64,000 nucleotides of DNA from Klebsiella oxytoca NBRC 105695 (GTDB lineage: Bacteria; Pseudomonadota; Gammaproteobacteria; Enterobacterales; Enterobacteriaceae), in NCBI RefSeq assembly GCF_001598695.1, contig NZ_BCZK01000006.1:186001-250000 (forward strand), read 5' to 3'. The notes below the pieces were generated by a model, which was not told the origin of the DNA, did no database searches, and saw only the letters and a list, made by a program, of their open reading frames with translations. The stretch's first letter is position 1; every line of letters starts with the position of its first letter. Below, one piece after another: positions 32,641 through 42,654 of the stretch. The position numbers were made by a program, and so were the translations under genes.

Positions 32641-33738
32641 ATGGCTCTGTTTGTCAGTAAAAACTGGACCATGCGCCATCGGCTGCTGCTGACCATTGGC
32701 GCGATACTGGCGGTTTGCCAGCTCATCAGCGTGTTCTGGCTGTGGCATGAAAGCCAGGAACAGATTCAGCTGCTGGTGGCCAGCGCCATCGAAGGTCATA
32801 ATAATCAGAAGCATATTGAGCATGAGGTTCGTGAAGCGGTAGCCAGTCTGCTGATCCCGAGCCTGCTGATTATCGGCCTGGCGCTCTATATCTCCCTGCT
32901 GGCGGTGAAAAAAATCACCAGGCCGCTATCCCGCCTCCAGCAGGAACTTGAAAGCCGTACCCCGGATAACCTGCGGCCTATCGCCCTGCAAGAGTCGGTG
33001 CCCGAAGTCACCGCGGTCACTACCGCGATTAATCAGCTGGTCTCCCGCCTTAACTTAACGCTCGATCGCGAGCGCCTGTTTACCGCCGACGTCGCCCATG
33101 AGCTGCGCACGCCCCTGGCCGGATTGCGTCTGCATCTGGAGCTGCTGGCGAAAGTGCATGGCGTTAGCGTCGCCCCGCTGATCCAGCGCCTCGATCAGAT
33201 GACCAACAGCATTAATCAACTGCTTCAGCTGGCGCGGGTCGGCCAGTCTTTCTCCGCCGGCAGCTATCAGCAGGTCAGGCTGAAGGAAGATGTGATCGAG
33301 CCGCTGCGCAGCGAACTGGAGACGATGCTGGAACAGCGTCAGCAAAAGCTGGTGGTCAGCGACAAAGAGGGTGAAGCGATAGTGTCAGGTGACGCCACGC
33401 TGGTGCAGGTGATTTTACGCAATCTGGTAGAAAACGCGCATCGTTACAGCCCGACGGGTTCGACGATTAAAGTGTCGATAGCCCCCGGCTCCACGCCGGT
33501 TCTGGCGGTAGAAGATGAAGGTCCGGGCATTGATGAGGCCAAAAGCGGTGAATTGAGCAAAGCGTTCGTCCGCATGGACAGCCGCTACGGTGGTATCGGG
33601 CTCGGGTTAAGCATCGTCACCCGCATCGCCCAGCTGCACGACGCCCAGTTCTTTTTACATAACCGTCAGCCCGGGCCCGGCGTTCGCGCGTGGGTGCTTT
33701 TTCCCGACACGGTCCGTCAGAACGTCAGCACCCATTGA
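32641..33738 (+). CDS. pmrB: Sensor histidine kinase PmrB (BasS)
   Basis: A 365-residue sensor kinase: two membrane helices flank a short periplasmic loop, then a HAMP linker (KKITRPLSRLQQEL), the DHp motif FTADVAHELRTPL with the phospho-His, and a catalytic domain with NLVENAHRYSP, DEGPGI and GIGLGLSIV. The ATG at 32641 lies four bases after pmrA; an ATG within pmrA in the same frame is less likely. The periplasmic loop carries Glu residues (IEHEVREA) of the kind that bind Fe3+. It seems less conserved than PmrA relative to K. pneumoniae. Confidence 0.94.
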   Translation: MALFVSKNWTMRHRLLLTIGAILAVCQLISVFWLWHESQEQIQLLVASAIEGHNNQKHIEHEVREAVASLLIPSLLIIGLALYISLLAVKKITRPLSRLQQELESRTPDNLRPIALQESVPEVTAVTTAINQLVSRLNLTLDRERLFTADVAHELRTPLAGLRLHLELLAKVHGVSVAPLIQRLDQMTNSINQLLQLARVGQSFSAGSYQQVRLKEDVIEPLRSELETMLEQRQQKLVVSDKEGEAIVSGDATLVQVILRNLVENAHRYSPTGSTIKVSIAPGSTPVLAVEDEGPGIDEAKSGELSKAFVRMDSRYGGIGLGLSIVTRIAQLHDAQFFLHNRQPGPGVRAWVLFPDTVRQNVSTH

Positions 33739-33809
33739 TGAAAAAAGGCAACGACGATAACAAAAGCGCAGGTGACTGCCAGATATTCGCGGAAGGTTAA
33801 TTTTTGCAT
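33717..33809 (-). CDS. pmrR: PmrR-like 30-residue membrane peptide
   Basis: Convergent with pmrB and overlapping its last 22 bases. The peptide begins MQKLTFREYLAVTC and continues with a hydrophobic helix ending HQWVLTF. Its length, the E-x-L pattern, the VV core and the terminal W-x-x-T match E. coli/Salmonella PmrR (which ends WFATY) as recalled. PmrR in Salmonella is PmrA-induced and inhibits LpxT, linking lipid A phosphorylation to PmrA/PmrB. GAGGA lies nine bases before the ATG, and a PmrA box is 43 bp further up. Too short for normal gene finders. Confidence 0.8.
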   Translation of the reverse strand: MQKLTFREYLAVTCAFVIVVAFFHQWVLTF

Positions 33810-33813
33810 GGCG

Positions 33814-33837
33814 CTATCCTCAGTAGATTGAGGATAG
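33814..33837 (-). promoter_or_regulatory. Perfect hairpin covering the pmrR ribosome site
   Basis: Arms CTATCCTCA (33814-33822) and TGAGGATAG (33829-33837) with a six-base loop. The arm nearer the gene includes the GAGGA ribosome site of pmrR. If transcribed, it would occlude that site; if transcription starts inside it, it is instead a promoter dyad. Confidence 0.5.
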
Positions 33838-33851
33838 TTTCGCCAAACAAT

Positions 33852-33868
33852 ATTAAGCCAACATTAAG
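33852..33868 (-). promoter_or_regulatory. PmrA box of pmrR
   Basis: On the minus strand CTTAAT-GTTGG-CTTAAT is an exact double half-site with the five-base spacing of PmrA boxes, oriented toward pmrR. It is close in sequence to the box before eptA. Confidence 0.85.
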
Positions 33869-34048
33869 CATCACGGAAAATCGCGACAGAGGGGCAATAA
33901 ATAGACAAAACGTGTTGCGCCTCGTTTTGGCTCATGCGCTCGCTTTTCTCTCGGGTGGTGGCTAACGCCTTACCCGCCCCACGAAAAACACCGCCCGTCC
34001 CCCCTGAAGCACCGGTAAAGCCCGGGCGATATTTATCTGGCAACTCCG
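33869..34048. other. Intergenic region between pmrR promoter and uvrB end
   Basis: No gene seen. GC-rich inverted segments around 33980-34030 (CGCCCG ... CGGGCG) could terminate uvrB but lack a clear T-run. Confidence 0.3.
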
Positions 34049-36064
34049 CTACGAAGCGGCGATAAACAGATCGCGCAGCTGATGAAGCTGGTCGCGAATT
34101 TGCGCCGCCTCTTCGAACTCCAGATTCTGCGCGTGCTGCATCATCTGCGCTTCCAGCTCGTGGATCTTCTGCTGCAGCGCCTTCGGCGTGAGCGCCACGA
34201 CATCCGCCTCAACCGGCGAGCGAGACTTGCCGCGCCCCTTAGTTTTCGTTTTGGCAATATTCTGACCGAGCGCCAGAATGTCGACCACTTTCTTATTCAG
34301 CCCCTGCGGAACAATACCGTGCTCTTCGTTATAGGCCTGCTGCTTCTCGCGGCGACGTTCGGTTTCACCGATCGCTTTCGCCATTGACGGCGTAATTTTA
34401 TCGCCATAGAGAATCGCTTTACCGTTGATGTTGCGCGCCGCGCGGCCAATGGTCTGAATCAGCGAGCGTTCAGAGCGCAGGAAGCCTTCTTTATCGGCGT
34501 CCAGGATCGCCACCAGCGAGACTTCCGGCATATCCAGACCTTCACGCAGGAGGTTGATCCCTACCAGCACGTCAAACTCGCCGAGGCGCAGATCGCGGAT
34601 AATCTCCATACGCTCGACGGTATCGATATCCGAATGCAGATAGCGCACCCGCTCGCCGTGCTCTTCCAGATATTCGGTTAAGTCTTCCGCCATCCGTTTG
34701 GTCAGCGTGGTGACCAATACGCGCTCGTTGATCGCGGTACGCAGGCGAATTTCCGACAGCAGGTCGTCGACCTGAGTGGCTACCGGGCGCACTTCGATGA
34801 CCGGATCCAGTAGCCCGGTCGGGCGGACAACCTGGTCGACGACTTCGTCGCCGGATTTATCCAGCTCATAGGTGCCCGGCGTTGCCGAAACGTAGATCGT
34901 TTGCGGCGCCAGGGCCTCAAACTCTTCAAACTTCATCGGACGGTTATCCAGCGCGGACGGCAGACGGAAACCGTACTCCACCAGCGTCTCTTTACGCGCC
35001 CGGTCTCCGCGGTACATGCCGCCGATTTGCGGAATCGTGACGTGGGATTCATCAATCACCAGCAGACCATCAGCCGGCAGGTAGTCGAACAGCGTCGGCG
35101 GCGGCTCGCCCGGCCCGCGCCCTGACAGATAGCGCGAGTAGTTTTCAATCCCCGAGCAGTAGCCTAGCTCGTTCATCATTTCGAGATCGAACTGAGTACG
35201 CTGGCTGAGGCGCTGCTCTTCCAGCAGCTTATTGTTTTCCAGCAGCACCTTACGCCGCTCCGCCAGCTCGGTTTTGATCTCTTCCATCGCCTGGACAATA
35301 CGTTCGCGCGGAGTGACGTAGTGGGTTTTCGGGTAGACGGTAAAGCGCGGGATCGTCGACTCGATGTGGCCGGTGAGCGGGTCGAACAGCGACAGGCGCT
35401 CGACTTCTTCATCGAACAGCTCTACGCGCAGCGCGACGTCGTCAGACTCCGCCGGGAAGATATCGATCACCTCGCCGCGCACGCGGAAGGTACCCCGCTG
35501 GAAGGCCTGATCGTTGCGGGTATACTGCAGTTCAGCCAGGCGGCGCAAAATGGCGCGCTGGTCGATGATCATGCCGACCGTCAGGTGCAGCATCATCTTC
35601 AGATAGAGGTCCGGATCGCCGAGACCGTAGATGGCGGAGACCGAGGCAACCACCACCACGTCACGACGCTCCAGCAGCGCTTTGGTTGCCGACAGACGCA
35701 TCTGTTCAATATGTTCGTTTACCGAAGCATCTTTCTCGATGAAGGTGTCCGAGCTTGGCACATAGGCTTCCGGCTGATAGTAGTCGTAGTACGAGACGAA
35801 ATACTCCACCGCGTTCTCCGGGAAGAACTCTTTCATCTCGCCGTATAGCTGCGCCGCCAGCGTTTTGTTCGGCGCCAGCACCATCGTCGGGCGCTGCAGG
35901 TCGGCAATGACGTTGGCGATGGTAAAAGTTTTACCTGAGCCGGTCACCCCGAGCAGCGTTTGATGCGCCAGGCCATCTTCCAGCCCCTCTTCCAGGCGAC
36001 GAATGGCTTCCGGCTGGTCGCCGGAGGGACGGAAAGCAGAATGCAGCTTGAACGGTTTACTCAT
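34049..36064 (-). CDS. uvrB: Excinuclease ABC subunit B (UvrB)
   Basis: A 671-residue damage-recognition helicase of nucleotide excision repair. Walker A GVTGSGKT lies near residue 40, the DNA-clamping beta-hairpin [18 protein letters not shown] near residue 90, motif [10 protein letters not shown] near residue 340, the SATPG motif, and a C-terminal UVR domain ([15 protein letters not shown]-type) that binds UvrC. SOS-controlled via the LexA box at 36140. Confidence 0.97.
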   Translation of the reverse strand: MSKPFKLHSAFRPSGDQPEAIRRLEEGLEDGLAHQTLLGVTGSGKTFTIANVIADLQRPTMVLAPNKTLAAQLYGEMKEFFPENAVEYFVSYYDYYQPEAYVPSSDTFIEKDASVNEHIEQMRLSATKALLERRDVVVVASVSAIYGLGDPDLYLKMMLHLTVGMIIDQRAILRRLAELQYTRNDQAFQRGTFRVRGEVIDIFPAESDDVALRVELFDEEVERLSLFDPLTGHIESTIPRFTVYPKTHYVTPRERIVQAMEEIKTELAERRKVLLENNKLLEEQRLSQRTQFDLEMMNELGYCSGIENYSRYLSGRGPGEPPPTLFDYLPADGLLVIDESHVTIPQIGGMYRGDRARKETLVEYGFRLPSALDNRPMKFEEFEALAPQTIYVSATPGTYELDKSGDEVVDQVVRPTGLLDPVIEVRPVATQVDDLLSEIRLRTAINERVLVTTLTKRMAEDLTEYLEEHGERVRYLHSDIDTVERMEIIRDLRLGEFDVLVGINLLREGLDMPEVSLVAILDADKEGFLRSERSLIQTIGRAARNINGKAILYGDKITPSMAKAIGETERRREKQQAYNEEHGIVPQGLNKKVVDILALGQNIAKTKTKGRGKSRSPVEADVVALTPKALQQKIHELEAQMMQHAQNLEFEEAAQIRDQLHQLRDLFIAAS

Positions 36065-36139
36065 CTATCAGGACCTGAAGAAGGGTTGAACGGCAGGTCT
36101 TTAATTCTACTCGCCAGCACAGCTTTTGCCAATAAAAAA

Positions 36140-36159
36140 TACTGGATATAAAAACAGTA
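36140..36159 (-). promoter_or_regulatory. LexA (SOS) box of uvrB
   Basis: On the minus strand TACTGTTTTTATATCCAGTA: CTG and CAG separated by ten bases with flanking TA, as in the E. coli uvrB operator. It lies 76 bp upstream of uvrB. Confidence 0.85.
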
Positions 36160-36775
36160 TCCTATTATCGTATCCGGGCGAATCAGCCCTTTTTGCCGTC
36201 AGAATAGACGAATAAATAGCGCTTTTGCGCATAATCCACCACTCTGTGGGGTTATCCCCAGAAAGTATTGACATTTAACATTTGTCAAGCGAGTGGATGA
36301 ATGTTTTATGGCAGCCGGTGACACTTTTCTTACAGGCATTGCTTTTATTTAAGCATTTGAAATATAATGAAATTTAATAAAAGACGGGTTTCGCGTCAAT
36401 TCGCCCGCAGGCCGCGTAGTCTCTAGCTTACCGCAAGTTTTCTAACTCTAATACACAAGGTTATCCACAGGAATAGTGGATAACTGTCTGCAGCCCCTGA
36501 CCCAAGCCACCCGAACAAAACCGAGCGGACCGGCAAAACCCGCTGCGAAAAAAATTTATTGAATTTTTTTTGCTGTTTATCGGCAAAGATTAGCTGGATT
36601 TTTTATTATTTTTTGCACCACATTCCAGCGCGCGGGCACCGGGAAAGTGCAAGCGCCGTCCGCTTTCTGACGCCGCCGCCTGCATTCAACGGCAAAAACC
36701 GAGAGTTCTTTTTCCTGGCAAGAGATTTGCAGCATCTTCTCGTCGCCTGATATCTCAGGAAAGGAGAAAACGTCT
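36160..36775. other. Long intergenic region with DnaA-box-like sites
   Basis: No supported gene. It contains an exact DnaA box TTATCCACA (36461-36469), an oppositely oriented TTATCCACT (36475-36483), and TTATCCCCA within a short palindrome (36247-36260), plus TTGACA in inverted copies (36268-36288). DnaA boxes near uvrB are known in E. coli. The AT-rich stretch 36545-36615 encodes only an unconvincing 63-codon ORF. A ribosome site AAGGAG at 36760 serves the ABC gene. Confidence 0.6.
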
Positions 36776-37498
36776 ATGTTGAGTCTACGTGCCGTGAATC
36801 ACTATTACGGAAGCCAGCACACGCTGTGGAATGTTGACCTTGAACTCTGGCCGGGGAAATGCACCTGCGTGCTGGGGCGTCAGGGCATGGGTAAAACCAC
36901 GCTGGTTAACTGTATTACCGGGCATCTGCCAGTCGCCAGCGGCAGTATGACCTGGCAGGACGCGGGGGCGGCTCCTTATGACCTGATGCCGCTCTCCGCC
37001 CAGTCGCGCAGCGCTATCGGCATAGGCTACGTCCCGCAGGATAAACGTATTTTTTCGCAGCTAAGCGTTGAGGAAAATCTGCATATAGCCCTTGCTGCGG
37101 GCGGCGAATCCGCATCGGGCATGGCCGGAGAGATTTATGAGCTCTTTCCGGAGCTTTACGCGCTGCGCCAAAGTAAAGGGATTACCCTGACCGCCGACGA
37201 CCAGTACCAGCTGGCGCTGGCGAGGGCGTTGATAACCCGCCCGCGCCTGCTGATCCTCGACGAACCCTCACGCGGCGGCGGCCCGCGCTTTTTGCACAAG
37301 CTCGGGGATTTACTGGTACGGTTGAACCGCGATATTGGCCTGACGGTGCTGATCGCCGAACAACACCTGCCGTTTATCCGTCGGGTGGCGGATCGTTTCT
37401 GTCTCCTGCACTGCGGACGCAGCGTGGCCCAGGGCGACGTTATGCAGTTGGATGCGCCGCTGCTGGCAAAATGGATGACGCCGGATCCAGCGCGCTGA
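36776..37498 (+). CDS. Orphan ABC transporter ATP-binding protein (UrtE/LivF-like)
   Basis: A 240-residue ABC ATPase most like the LivF/UrtE ATPases of branched-chain amino acid or urea importers: it starts MLSLRAVNHYYGSQHTLW, with Walker A GRQGMGKTT at residues 34-42, Q-loop YVPQDKRIF, Walker B LLILDEPS and switch His in AEQHLPF. The ABC signature, normally LSGGQ, reads LTADDQ, although the following QLALARAL is conserved. No permease or binding protein lies beside it. It overlaps the convergent bioD end by 59 bp. It may serve a transporter elsewhere or a non-transport role; function unassigned. Confidence 0.8.
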   Translation: MLSLRAVNHYYGSQHTLWNVDLELWPGKCTCVLGRQGMGKTTLVNCITGHLPVASGSMTWQDAGAAPYDLMPLSAQSRSAIGIGYVPQDKRIFSQLSVEENLHIALAAGGESASGMAGEIYELFPELYALRQSKGITLTADDQYQLALARALITRPRLLILDEPSRGGGPRFLHKLGDLLVRLNRDIGLTVLIAEQHLPFIRRVADRFCLLHCGRSVAQGDVMQLDAPLLAKWMTPDPAR

Positions 37499-38162
37499 GA
37501 TCGAGATACTGGCCGAGATCCTCGCGCTGCTGCGCATTCGCCAGCCACGGAATTTCTCCAAGCAGCGGCGCGGGCAGTACGCGCTCTAGCGTTGCCAGAT
37601 ATTCAGAGTGACGCTTGCCCGGCGGCTGGATATCGTTAGCGATCCATCCCGCCAGCGGCAGTCCGGCCTGCTGCACCGCCTGAGCGGTCAGCATCGCGTG
37701 GTTGATGCACCCCAGCTTGACCCCGACGACGAGAATCACCGGTAGCCGCTCCGCCTGTACCCAATCGGCAAAGGTCAGCGTTTCTGACAGCGGCGTAAAC
37801 CAGCCCCCCGCCCCTTCCACCAGTACCCAATCAGACCGTTCCTCCAGTTCGCGCAGACCCGCAGAGATCGCGGCGGCGTCAATCGGCCTCCCTTCATCGG
37901 CGCTAATGATATGCGGCGAGGTCGGCTCGGCAAAGGTAAAGGGATTAATCTGTTCGTAGCTCAGCACCGCGCGGCTATTGCGCTGCAGGGCCAACGCATC
38001 TTCATTGCGCAATCCCTGCGCCGTATGGTCGCTGCCGGAGGCCACCGGTTTATAGCCCGCGCTATGAAATCCCGCGCGGTTAGCCGCCTGCAGCAGCGCG
38101 CAGCTGGCGACGGTTTTCCCCACTTCGGTGTCGGTACCGGTAACGAAAAAACGTTTAATCAC
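37440..38162 (-). CDS. bioD: Dethiobiotin synthetase BioD
   Basis: A 240-residue enzyme closing the ureido ring in biotin synthesis with ATP and CO2. P-loop GTDTEVGKT near residue 8; [11 protein letters not shown] near residue 115. GTG start, overlapping the bioC end by 8 bp. It is about 15 residues longer than E. coli BioD at the C-terminus, and this tail lies in the part overlapping the ABC gene. Confidence 0.94.
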   Translation of the reverse strand: MIKRFFVTGTDTEVGKTVASCALLQAANRAGFHSAGYKPVASGSDHTAQGLRNEDALALQRNSRAVLSYEQINPFTFAEPTSPHIISADEGRPIDAAAISAGLRELEERSDWVLVEGAGGWFTPLSETLTFADWVQAERLPVILVVGVKLGCINHAMLTAQAVQQAGLPLAGWIANDIQPPGKRHSEYLATLERVLPAPLLGEIPWLANAQQREDLGQYLDLSALDPASSILPAAAHPTA

Positions 38163-38910
38163 GTTCGATGACTCCTGTAAAAAGTTGGTACGTCAGCGGA
38201 CTTTGTCCCTGCTGCTGCGGCCAGGCGAGCTGAAGCTGCCGCAGCTTACCGCGGCTGAGCGGCGCAGGGCTGCGTCCGTGGTGCAGATGGGTAGCGCCGA
38301 TGCCTTTCAGCGAGCGCATCGCGCTGAGCGCATCGGTAAACGGCAGCGTAATGGCATGGACGCGGCCGGTCGCGCGGCGACCGGCCAGCGCATCACGCAC
38401 CGCCTGCTCGCTGAGAAAACGGTTGGCGTGCGGCTGCTCATCGATAGCTCGCCAGGCCTGGTTCAGCTCCGGCAAAGAGCCCGCCAGTAGGGTGCTGAAC
38501 GCCACGCGTCCGCCGGGCCGCACCACCCGGGAAAGTTCGTCAAGGGCGGTGACGAGGTTGTCGCACCACTGCACCGCCAGGTTGCTCCACGCCAGGTCGA
38601 CGCAGCCGTTCGCCAGCGGCAGCGCTTCGATGTCGCCTTCGACGTAGCAATGCGCGCAGCCGCCGCGGCGGGCTTCAGCCAGCATGTCGACGGAAAGGTC
38701 CAGCGCCGTCACCCGACTCCCCGCATCAAGCCAGAAGCGGCTCATGCTACCGGGACCGCAACCCGCGTCCAGCACCTCGGGGAAGGTTTTAATATCGAGC
38801 TGCGCCAGCAGCAGAGAGGCGCTACGCCGCTGTAATTCGTCATGCAGGGCGTACTGTCCCGCCGCGCGGCCAAACGCCGCCGCTACCGCGCGTTTATTCA
38901 CCACCGTCAT
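38155..38910 (-). CDS. bioC: Malonyl-ACP O-methyltransferase BioC
   Basis: A 251-residue SAM methyltransferase that methylates malonyl-ACP so that fatty-acid synthesis can build the pimeloyl chain. SAM motif [11 protein letters not shown] near residue 47. The ATG at 38910 gives the E. coli length and overlaps the bioF end by 17 bp. Confidence 0.94.
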   Translation of the reverse strand: MTVVNKRAVAAAFGRAAGQYALHDELQRRSASLLLAQLDIKTFPEVLDAGCGPGSMSRFWLDAGSRVTALDLSVDMLAEARRGGCAHCYVEGDIEALPLANGCVDLAWSNLAVQWCDNLVTALDELSRVVRPGGRVAFSTLLAGSLPELNQAWRAIDEQPHANRFLSEQAVRDALAGRRATGRVHAITLPFTDALSAMRSLKGIGATHLHHGRSPAPLSRGKLRQLQLAWPQQQGQSPLTYQLFTGVIERD

Positions 38911-40051
38911 GCAGTACCTCCAGCAGCCGGGCAATATCGGCGGAATCGTGCGCAGCGGTCAACGTCAGGCGCAGGCGGGCGCTACCGACGGGAACCGTCG
39001 GCGGGCGGATTGCCGTCGCCCAGCAGCCGCGCTCGCGTAGACAGGCTGCCAGCCGCAGCGCGCGAGCGTTATCGCCGACGATCAGCGGCTGAATCGCGCT
39101 GTCAGAATGGGTCAGTTCGCCGGAATAATGGGTCATTTCGCGGCGAAAATCTGCAATATGGCCAGCCAGCTTTTCCCGCCGCTGCCGGCCATCGTCGCTA
39201 CGTATCACCTCAAGCGCGGCGCTGAGCGCCACTGCCTGCGCCGGGGGCATGGCGGTGCTGTAAATGAGATGGCGGGCAAACTGCAGCAGATAATCCGCCA
39301 GCGCTTCGCTACAGAGGACCGCCGCCCCGCTGACGCCAAACGCTTTACCGAAGGTGACGTTCAGCAAATCCGGATGAACCTGCTGGCTATAACAGCTGCC
39401 TCGCCCCTCTTCGCCGAGCGCGCCGATACCGTGCGCGTCGTCAACCAGCAGAAGCGCCCCGGCCTCCCGCGACGCTTGCTGAACCTCCGCCAGCGGCGCG
39501 CTATCGCCGTCCATGCTAAAAATGCCTTCAGTCACCACCAGCTGCTGACCGGATAGCGGTTTCGCCAGCAGTTCCCGCAGATGTCGGGAGTCATTGTGCT
39601 GAAAACGCCGCAGCTGCGCCGGGCTAAGGCTGGCGGCTTCCAGCAACGAGGCGTGGCTGAGACGATCGGCGACAATCCGATCCTCTTTGCCCGCGAGAGC
39701 GGCAATCACCGCCTGATTCGCGGCAAAGCCGGAAATAAACAGCAGCGCGCGCGGATAGCCCAGCCAGTCGGCCAGCTGGTCTTCCAGCACGTGGTGCGCC
39801 TCGCTGTAGCCGCTGACGTGGCCGGAACCGCCGCTGCCGACGCCGTAGCGCTCCGCGCCCTGCTGCCAGGCCTTGACGATCGTTGGATGCTGACTGAGGC
39901 CCAGATAATCGTTGCTGGAAAAATTGAGCCAGCGCTGCCCTTCACGAATAAGCCAGCGTCCTGCGCCCTGGGTCACCGGCAGGCGACGGCGCAACGCATC
40001 CGCCGCCTGCCGCTCCGCCAGCGCTTGTTCGATACGGTGCTGCCAGCTCAT
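38894..40051 (-). CDS. bioF: 8-amino-7-oxononanoate synthase BioF
   Basis: A 385-residue PLP enzyme joining pimeloyl-ACP and L-alanine. Segments [31 protein letters not shown] and the PLP-lysine site [12 protein letters not shown] are all present. It overlaps bioB by 4 bp (ATGA). Confidence 0.95.
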   Translation of the reverse strand: MSWQHRIEQALAERQAADALRRRLPVTQGAGRWLIREGQRWLNFSSNDYLGLSQHPTIVKAWQQGAERYGVGSGGSGHVSGYSEAHHVLEDQLADWLGYPRALLFISGFAANQAVIAALAGKEDRIVADRLSHASLLEAASLSPAQLRRFQHNDSRHLRELLAKPLSGQQLVVTEGIFSMDGDSAPLAEVQQASREAGALLLVDDAHGIGALGEEGRGSCYSQQVHPDLLNVTFGKAFGVSGAAVLCSEALADYLLQFARHLIYSTAMPPAQAVALSAALEVIRSDDGRQRREKLAGHIADFRREMTHYSGELTHSDSAIQPLIVGDNARALRLAACLRERGCWATAIRPPTVPVGSARLRLTLTAAHDSADIARLLEVLHDGGE

Positions 40052-41088
40052 AGCGCCGCCGCGTTGTAATATTCCTCGGTATCCGGGTTCATCAACGCCT
40101 GCTCCAGGCGCTGCTGTTGGGCGTTATCGCCTTCCAGCACCGCGGTCTGCTGCGGGTTGATCCCCAGCTTGCGGAACAGCTGCAGGTCTTTATCCTCTTC
40201 CGGGTTTGGCGTGGTCAGCAGCTTGCAGCCGTAGAAAATCGAGTTCGCCCCGGCCATAAAGCACATCGCCTGGGTCTGTTCGTTCATCTGTTCGCGACCG
40301 GCGGAAAGGCGCACGTGCGAGGTCGGCATCATGATGCGCGCAATGGCGATAGTACGAATAAAATCAAAGGCATCAACGTCGTCATTATCCGCCAGCGGCG
40401 TGCCTTTGACCTTTACCAGCATATTGATCGGCACGCTTTCCGGCGGCGTCGGCAGATTGGCCAACTGCAGCAGCAGCCCGGCACGGTCTTTGACCGTTTC
40501 CCCGAGCCCGACAATACCGCCGGAGCACACTTTAATTCCGGCATCGCGCACTTTGTCGAGGGTATCGAGGCGCTCCTGATAAGTGCGGGTGGTAATAATA
40601 TTGCCGTAGAACTCCGGCGAGGTATCGAGGTTGTGGTTGTAGTAATCCAGGCCGGCGCCTGCCAGACGCTGCGCCTGGCTCTCGTTCAGCGTGCCAAGCG
40701 TCATACATGCCTCCAGCCCCAGCGCTTTCACCCCTTTTACCATCTGCTCAAGATACGGCATATCGCGATCGTTCGGGTTCTTCCACGCCGCGCCCATACA
40801 GAAGCGGGTTGAACCGGCTTGTTTCGCCTGCCGCGCCGACTCCAGCACCTGCTCAACCTCCATCAGGCGTTCGGATTCAAGGCCGGTTTTATAGCGCGCG
40901 CTTTGCGGGCAGTATTTGCAATCTTCCGGGCAGGCGCCGGTCTTAATCGACAGCAGCGTGCTGACCTGAACCTGGCGCGGGTCGAAGTGTTGACGGTGGA
41001 CCTGCTGCGCTTCAAACAGCAGATCCAGAAATGGTTTATTAAATAACTCAGTGACTTGCGACATTGTCCAACGTGGGTGGTGAGCCAT
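40048..41088 (-). CDS. bioB: Biotin synthase BioB
   Basis: A 346-residue radical-SAM enzyme inserting sulfur into dethiobiotin. Cluster motif CPEDCKYC near residue 53; ligands for the 2Fe-2S cluster in the conserved Cys/Arg positions downstream. Start at 41088 ([16 protein letters not shown]) with GGAGAGGC upstream. First gene of bioBFCD, under the BirA operator at 41252. Confidence 0.96.
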   Translation of the reverse strand: MAHHPRWTMSQVTELFNKPFLDLLFEAQQVHRQHFDPRQVQVSTLLSIKTGACPEDCKYCPQSARYKTGLESERLMEVEQVLESARQAKQAGSTRFCMGAAWKNPNDRDMPYLEQMVKGVKALGLEACMTLGTLNESQAQRLAGAGLDYYNHNLDTSPEFYGNIITTRTYQERLDTLDKVRDAGIKVCSGGIVGLGETVKDRAGLLLQLANLPTPPESVPINMLVKVKGTPLADNDDVDAFDFIRTIAIARIMMPTSHVRLSAGREQMNEQTQAMCFMAGANSIFYGCKLLTTPNPEEDKDLQLFRKLGINPQQTAVLEGDNAQQQRLEQALMNPDTEEYYNAAAL

Positions 41089-41251
41089 TAGCCTCTCCAA
41101 AAGTCGTACACGTTCTATTTCACACAGCCTCTTTGTTGGCTGCACTCGCGCACCCCAGTCACATAGTGAACTTTGCTCATGGGGTTTTCTCGTTTGCCGC
41201 CTCGATGCTGCGCGAAATATTTTGTGTACGATTCATTGTAAGTTCAGTGTA

Positions 41252-41291
41252 GACTTGTAAACCTAAATGTTTTCAAAATGGTTTACAAGTC
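41252..41291. promoter_or_regulatory. BirA operator between bioB and bioA
   Basis: A 40-bp dyad with arms GACTTGTAAACC (41252-41263) and GGTTTACAAGTC (41280-41291) separated by 16 bases, matching the E. coli bio operator. Biotinoyl-AMP-bound BirA represses both divergent bio transcripts here. Confidence 0.95.
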
Positions 41292-41295
41292 GATT

Positions 41296-42585
41296 ATGAC
41301 AACGGACGATCTCGCTTTCGATCGGCGCCACATCTGGCACCCTTACACTTCAATGACTTCACCGCTGCCGGTCTATCCGGTAGTGGCCGCCCACGGCTGC
41401 GAGCTGACCCTCGCCGGCGGCGAGCAGCTGGTTGACGGCATGTCGTCCTGGTGGGCGGCGATTCATGGCTACAATCACCCGCGCCTGAATGCGGCGATGA
41501 AAGCGCAGATCGACCAGATGTCGCACGTCATGTTTGGTGGGATAACCCACCCTTCGGCGGTGGCCCTGTGCCGCCAGCTGGTGGCGATGACCCCGGAAAG
41601 CCTTGAGTGCGTGTTCCTCGCCGATTCCGGCTCCGTTGCCGTCGAAGTGGCGATGAAAATGGCGCTACAGTACTGGCAGGCGAAGGGCGACCCGCGCCGG
41701 CGCTTTCTTACTTTCCGCAACGGCTATCACGGCGATACCTTCGGCGCGATGTCGGTCTGCGATCCGACGAACTCAATGCACAGCCTGTGGCAAGGTTATT
41801 TGCCGGATAACCTCTTCGCCCCGGCGCCGCAGAGCCGCTTCGACGGCGACTGGGATGAGCGGGATATGGCGCCGTTCGCCCGACTGATGGCCGCCCATCG
41901 TCATGAAATCGCCGCGGTGATCCTCGAGCCGATTGTTCAGGGCGCGGGCGGAATGCGGATGTACCATCCCGAGTGGCTCCGGCGGATCCGCAGAATGTGC
42001 GATCGCGAAGGTATCCTGCTGATCGCCGATGAGATTGCCACCGGGTTCGGCCGCACCGGTAAGCTGTTTGCCTGCGAGCACGCGGGGATTACGGCGGATA
42101 TTCTGTGCCTTGGCAAAGCGCTAACCGGCGGTACCATGACGCTCTCCGCCACCCTCACCACGCGTCAGGTGGCGGAAACCATCAGCGACGGTGAAGCGGG
42201 CTGCTTTATGCACGGACCGACCTTTATGGGCAATCCGCTGGCCTGCGCGGTGGCGACCGAGAGTCTGCGTCTGCTGGAAAGCGGCGAGTGGCAGCAGCAG
42301 GTGGCGGGGATCGGAGTGCAGCTCAACGCCGAGCTGGCCCCGGCGCGCGAATCTGAACAGGTTGCCGACGTGCGGGTCTTAGGGGCGATTGGCGTGGTTG
42401 AGACGCATCGACCGGTTAATATGGCCGCCCTGCAGCGCTTCTTCGTCGAACAAGGCGTGTGGATACGTCCGTTCGGTCGCCTGATCTATCTGATGCCGCC
42501 GTACATCATTACGCCGGAGCAGCTAAGCCGCCTGACGCGGGCGGTTAACATCGCCGTTCAGGATGAAACATTTTTTAGCGAATAA
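41296..42585 (+). CDS. bioA: Adenosylmethionine-8-amino-7-oxononanoate aminotransferase BioA
   Basis: A 429-residue PLP aminotransferase using SAM as amino donor to make diaminopelargonate. HIWHPYTSM near the N-terminus, [16 protein letters not shown] and the PLP-lysine in [11 protein letters not shown] are present. The ATG at 41296 lies four bases past the BirA operator; the apparent earlier start at 41278 is inside it. Confidence 0.95.
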   Translation: MTTDDLAFDRRHIWHPYTSMTSPLPVYPVVAAHGCELTLAGGEQLVDGMSSWWAAIHGYNHPRLNAAMKAQIDQMSHVMFGGITHPSAVALCRQLVAMTPESLECVFLADSGSVAVEVAMKMALQYWQAKGDPRRRFLTFRNGYHGDTFGAMSVCDPTNSMHSLWQGYLPDNLFAPAPQSRFDGDWDERDMAPFARLMAAHRHEIAAVILEPIVQGAGGMRMYHPEWLRRIRRMCDREGILLIADEIATGFGRTGKLFACEHAGITADILCLGKALTGGTMTLSATLTTRQVAETISDGEAGCFMHGPTFMGNPLACAVATESLRLLESGEWQQQVAGIGVQLNAELAPARESEQVADVRVLGAIGVVETHRPVNMAALQRFFVEQGVWIRPFGRLIYLMPPYIITPEQLSRLTRAVNIAVQDETFFSE

Positions 42586-42654
42586 GAGACGGTAAAGGCG
42601 CGGCGCACGCGCTACACTTCTTTGCTAATCAGTGAATTAATGCGAGGAGAGACG

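Noticed and set aside
36241-36490. DnaA boxes as a replication origin
   Set aside because: Only two good boxes, no AT-rich unwinding repeats, GATC cluster or origin-type neighbours; a promoter or titration role is more likely.
36559-36750. 63-codon ORF in the uvrB/ABC gap
   Set aside because: Starts in a low-complexity AT tract and has no convincing ribosome site or family resemblance.
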